Numbered from the stretch's first letter, positions 8,126 through 15,798 are shown. The stretch: 64,000 nt of DNA from a candidate division WOR-1 bacterium RIFOXYB2_FULL_45_9 (GCA_001771575.1 MEUD01000001.1:479277-543276), one strand, 5' to 3'. The notes: a model not told the origin generated them from the letters alone. Numbers and translations: made by a program.

Positions 8126-10528
8126 TTATCGGTTAAACCCTCTTTTTCTTAGTTCGAGCGATCCAATAATCAGTCCGGTCGCCAGGGCGATAAGCGCGAG
8201 CAAAAGCGGATTGAGGGGGACCAATTGAAGGCGGGTGCTGATCTCCGGAACATAGAGCCCGACCAGCAGGGCCCCTATTGCCAGGACCATCCAGATATTG
8301 ATGACCTTATTATTAAAGATCCCCAGTTTATACAGGAGGAGACGATCTGACCTGGTGACGTAGGCTAAAAAGATGTGGGCAAAGATCCAGGCGGCAAACG
8401 CGGCGGTCTGGGTCTGGCTGACGCTGAATTTATTCAGCAAGGCAAAGAAGTAAACCGCCATGACCGCGGCAAACAGGACCACGCCCTTAAGTAAAATATC
8501 GGCGATGGTTTGGAGATCAAAGAGCTTCGCTTTTGGATCGCGCGGCTTGCGCGAATAAAGGCCCTTTTCCTTTGGTTCATAAACAAAACCGGCCGAAGCG
8601 GCCAGGTCCATAAAAAGTTCCAATAAAATTATCTGGATCGGGGCAAAAGGCATTGGAATGCCAAGGAGGACCGGAAGGAGAAAGATCAAGATCAGGGCGG
8701 TTTTTACCGACAAATAATATTTCACTCCTTTAAGGAGGTTGTCAAAGAACTTTCGACCTTCAAATATCCCCTGCGTAATAGTAATGTAATTATCGTCGGC
8801 CAGGACCACTTCGGCCGCTTCCCTGGCGACATCGGTCCCCCTGATCCCCATGGCGATGCCGATGTCGGCCCCGCTTAAAGCGAGCGCGTCGTTGATCCCG
8901 TCGCCGGTCACCGCGACGATCTCTTTTTCTCTTTGCAGAGCCTGGACGATCCGGTACTTGTGCTGAGGTGAAGTTCGGGCGAAGACCGAGATTTCCTTGA
9001 CGACGACCGCCAGCGCCTGGTCGCTCAATTTATCAAGCTCTTCTCCGGTCATGACCTTGGCCCCGCCGCTGATTATCCCAACCTGTTCGGCAATATAGGC
9101 GGCGGTCTCCGGATGGTCGCCGGTCACCATGATCGTCCTGATCCCGGCCGCGGCGGCAGACAAGATCGTCTCTTTGACCCCAGGCCGCGGAGGATCCTCA
9201 AAAGCGACCAGCCCGCCAAAATCAAGCCCGCTTTCCAAAGCGTCGAACCGCCGCTCGCTCTCGTCCAGCGCCAGCTTCCTGGAGGCGACCGCGATCACCC
9301 GGCGGCCCATCCGGGCCTGCTTTTCGAGCTCCCGCCTGATATCGTTATCAACCGCCCGGCAGGCGGCAAAGATCTCTTCCGGCGCGCCACTCATGAAGAG
9401 CTCTCTCCCCTCATGGCCGCCCCGGATCACGCTCCTGCTCTTGCGGCCGTTATTGAAATCGCGCTGGTTGACGATAACCCCGGAAAAAGGGCCAAGCTCC
9501 TCTCCCCGCCGTTTAATTTCCTGATCGAGCGGAGAAAGGGGGAATTCGGAAAGAGCGAGATAAGCGAGGCGAATCACTTTAGGATCGTCCGGATAGACAG
9601 CGGCGATCGACATTTTATTCTCGGTGATCGTCCCGGTCTTATCGGTGACGATAACGGTAGCGCTCCCCAGGGTCTCAGCCGCTTTGATCTTTTTAACCAA
9701 AAACTTCTTCCGCGACAAAGTATAGGCGCCAAGGCCAAGCACCATGGTGATAATGATCGGCAATTCTTCCGGGATGGTGGCAAACGCCAGCGAAAGCCCG
9801 GTCAGGAACATTGTCTTAAGATCTCCCCCCCGGAACCAGCCGATAATGGGGATGACGGTCGAAAAGAAAACCGCGACATAGACCAGCTCTCCGGCCAGCG
9901 TCTTCATCATCTGCTGAAGCGGGGTTTTGGGAGGACGGACCATTTTGGCGTCGGCGGCGATCCGGCCCAGCCTGGTGGCGCTTCCGGTGAGGGTCACGAC
10001 CGCCACTCCCTCGCCGTTGACGACCGTCGTCCCGGCATAGACCACATCACCCGCTCTTTTTTCGACCGGGAACGACTCTCCGGTCAGAGCTGATTCGTCA
10101 ACCTGCAAGCCGAGCGAACGCTCCACCCCGGCATCGGCCGGGACCCTGGCCCCAGTCGACAGGACCAAAACGTCGTCGGGAACAACCTCTTCGGAGCGGA
10201 CCTCAACGATCTGATCGTCGCGCCTGACCCTGGCCCGCGGAGCGGCAATTTTGGAAAGCGAGTCGATCGCTTTTTTCGCCCGGTATTCATTAATGACCTC
10301 GACCATGACCAGAAGGAAGATAACGATAAAAATGGTCACCGCGTCGGCTAGGTCACCCCAAATACTATAAAAAATACCGACCACGAGAAGGAGAAGGATC
10401 ATCGGTTCGGTCACTTCGTGCCTGGCGGTACCGAAAAAGCTGATCCGCGAGGGCTTAAAGATCTGGTTAGGTCCGAATTTTTTGAGGTTCGCCTTCGCTT
10501 GTTTCGCAGTTAAACTGCCGGGTTCCAT
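8126..10528 (-). CDS. P-type cation-transporting ATPase, P2 (Ca2+-like) class
   Basis: A P2-type ATPase of 800 residues when started at ATG 10528. It has a short N-terminal cation_ATPase_N segment, TGES (about 149-152), membrane motif IPEELP (about 252-257), phosphorylation site DKTGT (about 296-300), TGDHPETA and TGDGINDALAL hinge motifs, and a C-terminal block of helices. PEEL rather than PEGL is seen in bacterial PMR1-like pumps; Ca2+ or Mn2+ export is likely but the ion is not settled. An in-frame TTG at 10564 exists, but it forms part of an apparent -35 element whose TATAAT lies 7 nt before the ATG, so I favour a leaderless ATG start. Confidence 0.88.
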   Translation of the reverse strand: MEPGSLTAKQAKANLKKFGPNQIFKPSRISFFGTARHEVTEPMILLLLVVGIFYSIWGDLADAVTIFIVIFLLVMVEVINEYRAKKAIDSLSKIAAPRARVRRDDQIVEVRSEEVVPDDVLVLSTGARVPADAGVERSLGLQVDESALTGESFPVEKRAGDVVYAGTTVVNGEGVAVVTLTGSATRLGRIAADAKMVRPPKTPLQQMMKTLAGELVYVAVFFSTVIPIIGWFRGGDLKTMFLTGLSLAFATIPEELPIIITMVLGLGAYTLSRKKFLVKKIKAAETLGSATVIVTDKTGTITENKMSIAAVYPDDPKVIRLAYLALSEFPLSPLDQEIKRRGEELGPFSGVIVNQRDFNNGRKSRSVIRGGHEGRELFMSGAPEEIFAACRAVDNDIRRELEKQARMGRRVIAVASRKLALDESERRFDALESGLDFGGLVAFEDPPRPGVKETILSAAAAGIRTIMVTGDHPETAAYIAEQVGIISGGAKVMTGEELDKLSDQALAVVVKEISVFARTSPQHKYRIVQALQREKEIVAVTGDGINDALALSGADIGIAMGIRGTDVAREAAEVVLADDNYITITQGIFEGRKFFDNLLKGVKYYLSVKTALILIFLLPVLLGIPMPFAPIQIILLELFMDLAASAGFVYEPKEKGLYSRKPRDPKAKLFDLQTIADILLKGVVLFAAVMAVYFFALLNKFSVSQTQTAAFAAWIFAHIFLAYVTRSDRLLLYKLGIFNNKVINIWMVLAIGALLVGLYVPEISTRLQLVPLNPLLLALIALATGLIIGSLELRKRGFNR

Positions 10529-10535
10529 ACCGGGT

Positions 10536-10564
10536 ATTATATCCTTAACAAAATTAAAGTCCAA
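10536..10564 (-). promoter_or_regulatory. promoter for the P-type ATPase, predicts leaderless mRNA
   Basis: -35 TTGGAC at 10564-10559, 17-nt spacer, perfect -10 TATAAT at 10541-10536, then 7 nt (ACCCGGT) to the ATG at 10528. Transcription would begin at about the A of the ATG, and no Shine-Dalgarno is present. Confidence 0.7.
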
Positions 10565-10579
10565 GCCGTTTTCCCGAAC

Positions 10580-10607
10580 TTGTTTTTATAAATGATAGTG
10601 CTAAAAT
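10580..10607 (+). promoter_or_regulatory. promoter for the GyrI-like gene
   Basis: -35 TTGTTT at 10580-10585, 16-nt spacer and extended -10 TGCTAAAAT at 10599-10607. The predicted start near 10614 puts the hairpin at 10621-10654 in the 5' leader. Confidence 0.5.
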
Positions 10608-10620
10608 CCCAATATGCAAC

Positions 10621-10654
10621 GGAAACCTGCCCCGATCCGATCGGGGCGGTTTCC
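10621..10654 (+). promoter_or_regulatory. strong hairpin in the 5' leader of the GyrI-like gene
   Basis: The arms 10621-10637 and 10639-10654 pair over 16 bp with one bulged T (10628). The centre is a self-complementary GATC-C-GATC. No T-run follows, so it is not an obvious terminator. The SD (GGGAGG, 10673-10678) lies 19 nt downstream. Confidence 0.55.
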
Positions 10655-10683
10655 TGGATTTAATGTATTAATGGGAGGTTTTT

Positions 10684-11244
10684 GTGAAAATACTTAAAAT
10701 TGTTCTTTGGGTAATTGCTCTTCTCACGGCGGCGCTGGTCATCTGGCTATATTACATGGGCTTTTTAGCCAATTTAGAGGTAGTGGAGCGGGATGCCGGC
10801 CCCTACACCCTGGTCTATGAAGATTATATCGGCCCTTACCAGAATACCGGATCGATCGTGCAAGCGGTTTACGATCGATTGGCCAAAGACGGGATCAAGC
10901 CGGCCAACGGTTTCGGCATTTATCTGGACGACCCGAGCAAAGTTAAAGCTTCCCAGCTCCGGAGCCAGGTCGGCTGTGTAATTACCGACAAAGAGCTCCC
11001 CGCTTTTTATCGGGTCGCCAGAAACTATAAGGTGATTGGCTGGAAAAAAGGGAAAGTGCTCGCTACTGAATTCCCGATCAGGAACAACCTCTCTTACATG
11101 CTCGGCCCGATCAAAGCCTACCCCGCCCTGATGAAACATATGGAAGCAAAAAAGATCACCAGCGACCAGATCGGTCTCTGCATGGAATATTACGACATGG
11201 CGGGGAGTAAGATTATTTTTATGTTTCAGAGGAAGGGGCGGTAG
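10684..11244 (+). CDS. membrane-anchored GyrI-like domain protein
   Basis: A 186-residue protein with one N-terminal helix (about 4-27, VLWVIALLTAALVIWLYYMG) followed by a GyrI/BacR-like small-molecule-binding fold. The fold shows as GPYTLVYEDYIGPYQ, later an IYLDDP segment and VGCVITDKE. GyrI-like domains bind varied small ligands. The membrane tether and absence of a DNA-binding domain suggest a sensor or sequestration role rather than transcription control (inference). The start is GTG with SD GGGAGG 5 nt upstream. The stop is TAG, followed at once by a purine-rich repeat. Confidence 0.7.
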   Translation: MKILKIVLWVIALLTAALVIWLYYMGFLANLEVVERDAGPYTLVYEDYIGPYQNTGSIVQAVYDRLAKDGIKPANGFGIYLDDPSKVKASQLRSQVGCVITDKELPAFYRVARNYKVIGWKKGKVLATEFPIRNNLSYMLGPIKAYPALMKHMEAKKITSDQIGLCMEYYDMAGSKIIFMFQRKGR

Positions 11245-11390
11245 GCAGAGGCAAAGGCAGAGGGCTCGGGCAAGGGCGGGACAAGGGAAACGGAAATACG
11301 GGACACGAGGTACAGGGACGGGAAGAGAAGGCCAAGACAGTAGAAAGGGCAAGGCAGGAGACAGAGGCAAAGGCGGGACGCGGGAAAGAA
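11245..11390 (+). repeat. G/A-rich degenerate repeat block A
   Basis: About 145 bases, nearly free of T, begin directly after a TAG stop. They consist of variants of GGCAAA, GGCAGA and GGCGGGA. Five G-triplets at 11262-11287 form a canonical quadruplex motif. It shares CGGGCAAGGGCGG with block B and GGAGACAGAGGCA with the 29-kb block. Confidence 0.75.
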
Positions 11391-11426
11391 ACCCTAACCC
11401 AGACTTTAATTAATGATCGAAATAAT

Positions 11427-11650
11427 TTTCAAAGCAGTGTAATCGAAGCATTCAATTTAATGATTCTAGGGAAACAAACAAAGCCCAAAAGATTTTGCTC
11501 GATCAATTAGGGCATTCACAAACGACACCCCATTTCCAAGGCTTTGCCACAATATAAGCTTAACAACAAAAATATGGTATGGATTGTCAGGATATTTTCA
11601 AGTCAAAGAAATTAATGACCTAGTAAATATGCCATACATTTCAAAGCAGT
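11427..11650. repeat. 12-bp direct repeat flanking the A+T-rich segment
   Basis: TTTCAAAGCAGT occurs at 11427-11438 and again at 11639-11650. Both copies are followed by three variable bases and ATCG. The copies are 212 bp apart and bracket the unidentified fragment. Confidence 0.5.
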
Positions 11651-11670
11651 TGGATCGCATTTTCGTCTAA
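11470..11670 (+). pseudogene. unidentified A+T-rich coding-like fragment without a start codon
   Basis: After a stop at 11467-11469, 66 codons remain open to TAA at 11668. The reading includes SPKDFARSIRAFTN and ends GYFQVKEINDLV...ISKQLDRIFV. The KDFAR start and the GY...EIN.L...ISKQL end vaguely recall the four-helix-bundle (S23/IVS) family, but the middle does not match. Another frame is open just upstream (about 11412-11508), so a frameshifted remnant is possible. It lies in an A+T-rich pocket between repeat blocks A and B, flanked by a direct repeat. A chance open frame remains quite possible. Confidence 0.25.
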
Positions 11671-11687
11671 GGAAACCGCGGCGCCTG

Positions 11688-11790
11688 TCCGCCATCTGTT
11701 TTGCCCTTTGTCCCGCCCTTGACTTGCCCTCTGTCTCGCCTTCTGTCTTGCCCTTTCTCCCGCCTTCTGCTCCGCCCTTGCCCGATCCCT
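11688..11790 (-). repeat. G/A-rich degenerate repeat block B
   Basis: Read on the minus strand, it starts immediately after the TAG stop of the 101-residue membrane protein. It is almost T-free and carries GGCGGGAGAAAGGGCAAG, an exact 18-mer also in block C, and CGGGCAAGGGCGG, also in block A. Confidence 0.75.
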
Positions 11791-12096
11791 CTACCCCACC
11801 ACTTTCCCCAATATTCCACCCAAAATAGCGGTCATAATGGTCATGGGAATGAGAGAAAAAGGCTCTTTCGCCCCTACTATTATATAGACCGGCAAAGCAA
11901 TGAGAAAAGCAACGAGAATCCCCTTCAATATAGGAAATATTCTCAACTCCGACGTTGAGATCAAAAAGCCAGCGACTACCCACATCGCGAAAGCCGATAG
12001 GTTCGCTTCCCAGCTCAACCCCTGCGCCACCATCGGAATAACATCGATCACTCCCGCAATCGCACCAAACAATAAGCCTTTAACTATTTTGTTCAT
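11791..12096 (-). CDS. small hydrophobic membrane protein, unrecognised
   Basis: 101 residues with about three hydrophobic segments: GLLFGAIAGVIDVIPMV, LSAFAMWVVAGFLIS and ILVAFLIALPVYIIVGA, plus a glycine-rich C-terminus IMTAILGGILGKVVG. I do not recognise a family. The ATG at 12096 follows the SD GGAGGATA. The frame is open further upstream only because the repeat block there lacks T, so the longer version starting in that block is probably not real. It follows the 221-residue anchored protein; stop is TAG. Confidence 0.65.
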   Translation of the reverse strand: MNKIVKGLLFGAIAGVIDVIPMVAQGLSWEANLSAFAMWVVAGFLISTSELRIFPILKGILVAFLIALPVYIIVGAKEPFSLIPMTIMTAILGGILGKVVG

Positions 12097-12225
12097 TATC
12101 CTCCCCTCCCTTTGCCTCGCCCTTGCCCCTACCTTTGCCTCTGCCTTTGCCTGTGCCATTTTTCCCGCCCTTGTCCCCGCCTTTTGCCTTGCCCTTTCTC
12201 CCGCCTTTGCCCAAGCCTTCTCTCC
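12097..12225 (-). repeat. G/A-rich degenerate repeat block C
   Basis: On the minus strand it runs from the TAG stop at 12228-12226 to the SD of the small membrane gene. It contains runs such as GGCAAAGGCAGAGGCAAAGG with roughly 6-nt periodicity, and shares the 18-mer GGCGGGAGAAAGGGCAAG with block B in the same phase relative to the preceding stop. Confidence 0.75.
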
Positions 12226-12891
12226 CTATTTAAACAACTTAATCTTAATCGTCTCGATCTTATGGCTCGCCGCGTGGGGCTTGTTGTCGGCAAAGAACTT
12301 CAGCTCAACCTCTTTCTTCCGGACCTTGACCCCCTGCGACAAAATGGTCCGGACCCGCTCGCTCCGGTCAAAATAATTGACCACTTCAATGTCCGTCCGG
12401 GTCCATTCAAACTCACTGATCCGCGGGTCGGAAGAGAGGAGCCCGTCATAAAGCCTGGTTACTCGGAAGACCCCAAAAATATACTTGATAACGATCGGAT
12501 GGGTCCCCCAATAGTCGGCCCCGATCTCCCCCCAGCTCGTCACGATCATCAGGTTCATGAGTCTTTCCTGCGCAAGATCGACGCTTTCTAAACGGAGCGG
12601 ACGAGGGTATCCCGCGCTTTTGGGAACAACGGGAGCATAGCGATAGACTAATTTTTGCCCGGCCGGCGTCACCCGGTAGATCGCCAGGAACGACCAGGGA
12701 ACAACACCGTCTTCAGCCGCCTGATAAGCGACAATATTGAGGCTCTCTTCGGTCGTCGAGACAAAGGCCTTCCGCTCAAAAACTATCCGGTATTTGAGCA
12801 TGTCGACCTCTCCTTTTGGCGCGTGCCCCCAAATAAGATAACCGGCAACTATGACCAGGACGCAAAGGATTAGGATCAACACTTTTTTCAT
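12226..12891 (-). CDS. membrane-anchored extracytoplasmic protein, unrecognised
   Basis: A 221-residue protein with one N-terminal hydrophobic segment (about 4-22, VLILILCVLVIVAGYLIW) and an otherwise soluble body, so it is probably anchored facing the periplasm. The body has alternating strand-like segments, for example YRIVFERKAFV and WSFLAIYRVTPAGQKLVYRY, and no cysteines that suggest metal sites. I recognise no domain. It shares a base with the TMEM175-like gene (TAATG) and is in the same operon. Stop is TAG, followed by repeat block C. Confidence 0.6.
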   Translation of the reverse strand: MKKVLILILCVLVIVAGYLIWGHAPKGEVDMLKYRIVFERKAFVSTTEESLNIVAYQAAEDGVVPWSFLAIYRVTPAGQKLVYRYAPVVPKSAGYPRPLRLESVDLAQERLMNLMIVTSWGEIGADYWGTHPIVIKYIFGVFRVTRLYDGLLSSDPRISEFEWTRTDIEVVNYFDRSERVRTILSQGVKVRKKEVELKFFADNKPHAASHKIETIKIKLFK

Positions 12892-13517
12892 TATTGATCA
12901 CCCCTACTTCGAAAATATGGAAAAGCCAGGATAACAGGGATCAACAGGTAAGCGTAAGACGAATAAGCCGGGTTGAAAAAAGCCAAACCTATCGCCAGCA
13001 ATGCCGCCAGCGGCATGACCAGGGTCCGCCGCCATCCGCTCCTAATCCTCTCTTCCTCCATTTCGCTGTCGACCAGCCGATGCCCCAGGGTCGCGTAAGC
13101 CCAGTTCAAGAACAATAAGCTCCCGACAACAAAGAGGTTGAGGTCAAAAAATATTTCCGCCGCGGCCGAGCGGGGATAATCGCCGATCAGAGAGGTGGAA
13201 AACGGGATCAGCGCAACAAACATCAATAAAAAGATGTTGATCCAGAGATGGCTGTGGTCGGTCCGGCGGATGACGTGGAATTGCTGATGGTGGATGAGCC
13301 AAACGACCGCGATCAGGACAAAGCTCAAACCGTAATTGTAAAATTTGTCGCTCTGGCTGATCAGCAGTTGAGAGAGAGGGACTAAATGGGCCGCCGGGTC
13401 CGGCAGGTTGATGGTCATGACCAGCAGGGTCATGGAGAAGGCAAAGATCCCGTCGGTCAACCCTTCGATCCTGTTGGTACCCAGGCCGACGGTCATTTTC
13501 CGAGGTTTGATTCCCAT
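12891..13517 (-). CDS. TMEM175/DUF1211-family membrane protein, putative K+ channel
   Basis: A 208-residue polytopic membrane protein of about six helices. The first helix carries RIEGLTDGIFAFSMTLL at about residues 17-33, matching the R...FSDGVFAIAITLL signature of the DUF1211/TMEM175 family, whose bacterial members form K+-leak channels. The usual FSD is LTD here. A WLIHHQQFHVI segment sits after helix 3, as in the family. The length is typical for a bacterial half-channel. It lies 1 nt after the DUF1622 stop in the same operon. Confidence 0.8.
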   Translation of the reverse strand: MGIKPRKMTVGLGTNRIEGLTDGIFAFSMTLLVMTINLPDPAAHLVPLSQLLISQSDKFYNYGLSFVLIAVVWLIHHQQFHVIRRTDHSHLWINIFLLMFVALIPFSTSLIGDYPRSAAAEIFFDLNLFVVGSLLFLNWAYATLGHRLVDSEMEEERIRSGWRRTLVMPLAALLAIGLAFFNPAYSSYAYLLIPVILAFPYFRSRGDQ

Positions 13518-13856
13518 TTACTTCCCCTTGATTTTTTCTTTAAGCTCCAATCCAAGGAAATAGCTCAAGACGGTCCGCAGGGCGATGATCGCCGCCAGCA
13601 TACCAATGTCGTTCCAGTCGGGCCGGGTGATCGTCCGGATAATATCGGCCGCGATAAAGAACTCGAGCCCTAAGATCAGGTAGGAACCAAGCTTCTGGCG
13701 CATCAACCGCTGTGAATTGGGGTCGTCGGAAAAAAGTTTTTGAACAAAATCTTTGAGGACCATCAAGAGGCCCCAGAGGATCACCAACATACCGAGAACG
13801 CTGACGATCATGACCAGATAATTGACCAGAATGAACAATTTTGACATCTTTATCAC
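13518..13856 (-). CDS. DUF1622 family membrane protein
   Basis: A 112-residue protein with three hydrophobic segments. The central and C-terminal part (RQKLGSYLILGLEFFIAADIIRTI, then GMLAAIIALRTVLSYFLGLEL) closely follows the DUF1622 pattern. Function is not established. The ATG at 13856 or the next one (13847, MSKLF) could start it; SD GGGAGTGATAA fits either. It lies next to a TMEM175-like channel, an SH3b protein and a secreted small protein, so a cell-envelope role is plausible. Confidence 0.8.
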   Translation of the reverse strand: MIKMSKLFILVNYLVMIVSVLGMLVILWGLLMVLKDFVQKLFSDDPNSQRLMRQKLGSYLILGLEFFIAADIIRTITRPDWNDIGMLAAIIALRTVLSYFLGLELKEKIKGK

Positions 13857-13875
13857 TCCCTAATGGTGATTTGCT

Positions 13876-14313
13876 TTAACCCCACAAAAACCGACCGTGC
13901 AGCCAACCTTCGATCGGTTCCGGTCCGTCGATCACCAGGATCTTGTGCCAAACCCCTTTTCTGGAGATCAGCTTCACGATCATCCCCTGATAGAGCTTGG
14001 TCAGGCTTGAGTATCTCGTCCCCGGACCGCTCCGCAGGGTAACATTTGACCGCCTCACCACCCCGGTCGATTCGCCGGTGATCAAATTAGACTCGACCCA
14101 CCCCTGGCAATTGAGCCAGTCGGTCACCAGCGCCCAGCCACCGCTCCGTTTTAAAACCTTTAACGGATAACTGCGCGGCAAGTCGATCTTGACCTCTTCA
14201 GCCTCGCTCGGGCCGGTCCGGAGCAGGGCCCCTTCATCAATCGTGCTCGGGTAAGCCAGCGCGGCCCCCGCGGTAATGATCAAACTGACGAGGAATATAA
14301 AACTCTTATTCAT
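13876..14313 (-). CDS. secreted protein with two SH3b domains
   Basis: 145 residues. A signal peptide (about 1-20, FIFLVSLIITAGAALA) is followed by two bacterial SH3 repeats. The first spans about 25-78 (ALLRTGPSEAEE, then GWALVTDWLNCQGWVESNLI); the second spans about 86-145 (NVTLRSGPGTRYSSLTKLYQG, then WLHGRFLW). ALLRTGPS and LRSGPGTRY are the usual SH3b opening motifs. Such domains bind peptidoglycan or peptides. No catalytic domain is present, so it is likely a periplasmic binding module. Confidence 0.8.
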   Translation of the reverse strand: MNKSFIFLVSLIITAGAALAYPSTIDEGALLRTGPSEAEEVKIDLPRSYPLKVLKRSGGWALVTDWLNCQGWVESNLITGESTGVVRRSNVTLRSGPGTRYSSLTKLYQGMIVKLISRKGVWHKILVIDGPEPIEGWLHGRFLWG

Positions 14314-14328
14314 GGCGAGTTCACTCCT

Positions 14329-14667
14329 CTATTTATTTAGTTCAAGGACCTCGGTTTTTGTCCCGTAAATACTGCAAGTCGCGGAAACCGTTAACGTTGA
14401 ATGTTTTCCGGCCAGTTCCGGAATTTCATAGATCGCGATCTGCCCCAGCGGCGTTTGCAGAGAATAATTTTGTTCAATTATCTTTTTTCCGTCGAGCTTG
14501 ACAATAAAGGACTTGACGTAATGCGCGTCAACTTTTTTGGTCCCATGCAGGGCGTTGACGATGAGGCGCTTGCCGGTCAATTTGATCTCGATCTTTTCCG
14601 GCTGGTGGGCCAGTGAGGCCGAGGCGGTCAGCAGAAGAAGCGCCAGAAGAAGCGCGAGTTTTTTCAT
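14329..14667 (-). CDS. small secreted beta-sandwich-like protein
   Basis: 112 residues with a strong signal peptide (KKLALLLALLLLTASASLA). The mature part of about 92 residues reads as an all-beta domain: IEIKLTGKRLIVNALHG, then HYVKSFIVKLDGKKIIEQNY, then a C-terminal LTVSATCSIYG. The HYVKSFIV...CSIYG pattern loosely recalls superoxide-reductase/desulfoferrodoxin-like folds, but most metal ligands are absent. The SD AGGAGG precedes the ATG and a good promoter lies upstream, making this the first gene of a minus-strand operon. Confidence 0.6.
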   Translation of the reverse strand: MKKLALLLALLLLTASASLAHQPEKIEIKLTGKRLIVNALHGTKKVDAHYVKSFIVKLDGKKIIEQNYSLQTPLGQIAIYEIPELAGKHSTLTVSATCSIYGTKTEVLELNK

Positions 14668-14694
14668 AAAACCTCCTCAAACATTTACCATCGA

Positions 14695-14723
14695 ATAATA
14701 ACAGATAGCTTCGGTCAGGTCAA
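14695..14723 (-). promoter_or_regulatory. sigma70-type promoter for the 14667-11791 operon
   Basis: -35 TTGACC at 14723-14718, 17-nt spacer, extended -10 TGTTATTAT ending at 14695. The -35 overlaps the stop of the epimerase gene. A leader with SD AGGAGG follows. Confidence 0.65.
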
Positions 14724-15757
14724 AAGAAAAGCTTGGCCAGTTTCAGTATCCCCTGCTTCCAGGGAACCCGGTGCGAAATGCCGCTCCGCCCTTCGATCGC
14801 GCCGATATTGGCCAGGTACCATTTATAATTGCGGACCAGCGCCTGTTTGTTGGAGTATTGAGGTTTGAAACCAAGAACTCGCTCTGCTTTTTCGATCGAA
14901 ACGAACGAATCTTTGGATGCGGTCTCATAGACCCATTTGTAAAGAGGCGAGAGATGAAAAAACTCAAGGAGCCGCAAGATCCAGATCATCGGCCAGGCGG
15001 GAAACCCGCGGACCTTTTTACCAAAGCCGGCAGAGTCTAAGACCGCCTGGTAATCTTCTTTCATGGTGGTAAATTCTTTCGCCCCAATATTGAACGTGTC
15101 GTTGACCTTTTGGCGATCGAGGGTCTGGCAAAGATAGATCGAAGCGCAGAGGTCTTCCACGTCAAGCAATTGGTAGCGGTTGTTGCCGCTCCCGATCATC
15201 GGGAACCCTTTCCCGTCCTTCGCCCAATCATAGAAAAGGGCAAAAACCCCCAGCCGCTCCGGCCCAATAAAAGATTTAGGCCGAATGATCGGCACGATCA
15301 TCCCCCTGCCGCGGAACTCCAGGCAAACCTCTTCCGCCTTGATCTTGGCAATGCCGTAAGGGCCGACCCCGTCCAGCCTGTCGGTCTCCACAAGGGGATG
15401 GTGGTCGGGGATGCCGTAAACGGCGGTCGAAGAGATGTGAACAAAACGCTCAACTTTATTTTTCTCCGCCGCCGCCAGCAGATTGCGGGTTCCGTCGATA
15501 TCGGTCGAGAAGATGTCTTCCTTCCTGTACAGAGGGAGGGCGGCCGCGGTGTGGATGACTTGAGTAACGCCAGCCATCGCTTCGGCAACTTTCGCCCGGT
15601 CGCGGATATCACCGACAATAACCTTGACCCGCCCCTTTTCAGGGTAATCGAACTCGGCGACATCCAGAGATACTATATCGGTGATCCCTTTGCTCAAAAG
15701 ATAGCGGATCATGTTAATCCCCAAAAAACCGGCGCCGCCGGTCACCAGAACTCTCAT
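14720..15757 (-). CDS. NAD-dependent epimerase/dehydratase (extended SDR)
   Basis: A 345-residue extended SDR. It has the Rossmann motif TGGAGFLG (7-14), the catalytic serine region HISSTAVYG, a YxxxK pair in PYGIAK (about 144-149) and the C-terminal RPKSFIGPERLG substrate loop. It probably converts a nucleotide sugar (epimerase, dehydratase or reductase), but the substrate cannot be read by eye. It stands apart from the main glycan cluster, just downstream of uvrA. SD GAGGAGAGG lies before the ATG. The preceding 100-base gap has two hairpins. Confidence 0.8.
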   Translation of the reverse strand: MRVLVTGGAGFLGINMIRYLLSKGITDIVSLDVAEFDYPEKGRVKVIVGDIRDRAKVAEAMAGVTQVIHTAAALPLYRKEDIFSTDIDGTRNLLAAAEKNKVERFVHISSTAVYGIPDHHPLVETDRLDGVGPYGIAKIKAEEVCLEFRGRGMIVPIIRPKSFIGPERLGVFALFYDWAKDGKGFPMIGSGNNRYQLLDVEDLCASIYLCQTLDRQKVNDTFNIGAKEFTTMKEDYQAVLDSAGFGKKVRGFPAWPMIWILRLLEFFHLSPLYKWVYETASKDSFVSIEKAERVLGFKPQYSNKQALVRNYKWYLANIGAIEGRSGISHRVPWKQGILKLAKLFF

Positions 15758-15781
15758 AGTTACCTCTCCTCTCGATATTAA

Positions 15782-15798
15782 CAGCGGCGTTCAGCCGC
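15782..15798. repeat. small inverted repeat upstream of the epimerase
   Basis: CAGCGGC and GCCGCTG pair around a 5-nt loop (GTTCA). GCGGCGTTC followed by A/G and GCC is also present in the terminator near 28680. Confidence 0.5.

Noticed and set aside
11791-12159. Longer 122-residue version of the small membrane protein
   Set aside because: The extra N-terminus lies in repeat block C and the ATG at 12096 has a strong Shine-Dalgarno.
11245-12225. Possible CRISPR or tandem repeat array in the purine-rich blocks
   Set aside because: Units are degenerate and of 6-7 nt, with no constant spacers and no cas gene nearby.
11245-12228. TAG reassigned as a sense codon
   Set aside because: Open frames after these TAGs are explained by the lack of T. 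Elsewhere TAG behaves as a normal stop, e.g. the barrel gene stop at 3160 is followed within three codons by TGA.
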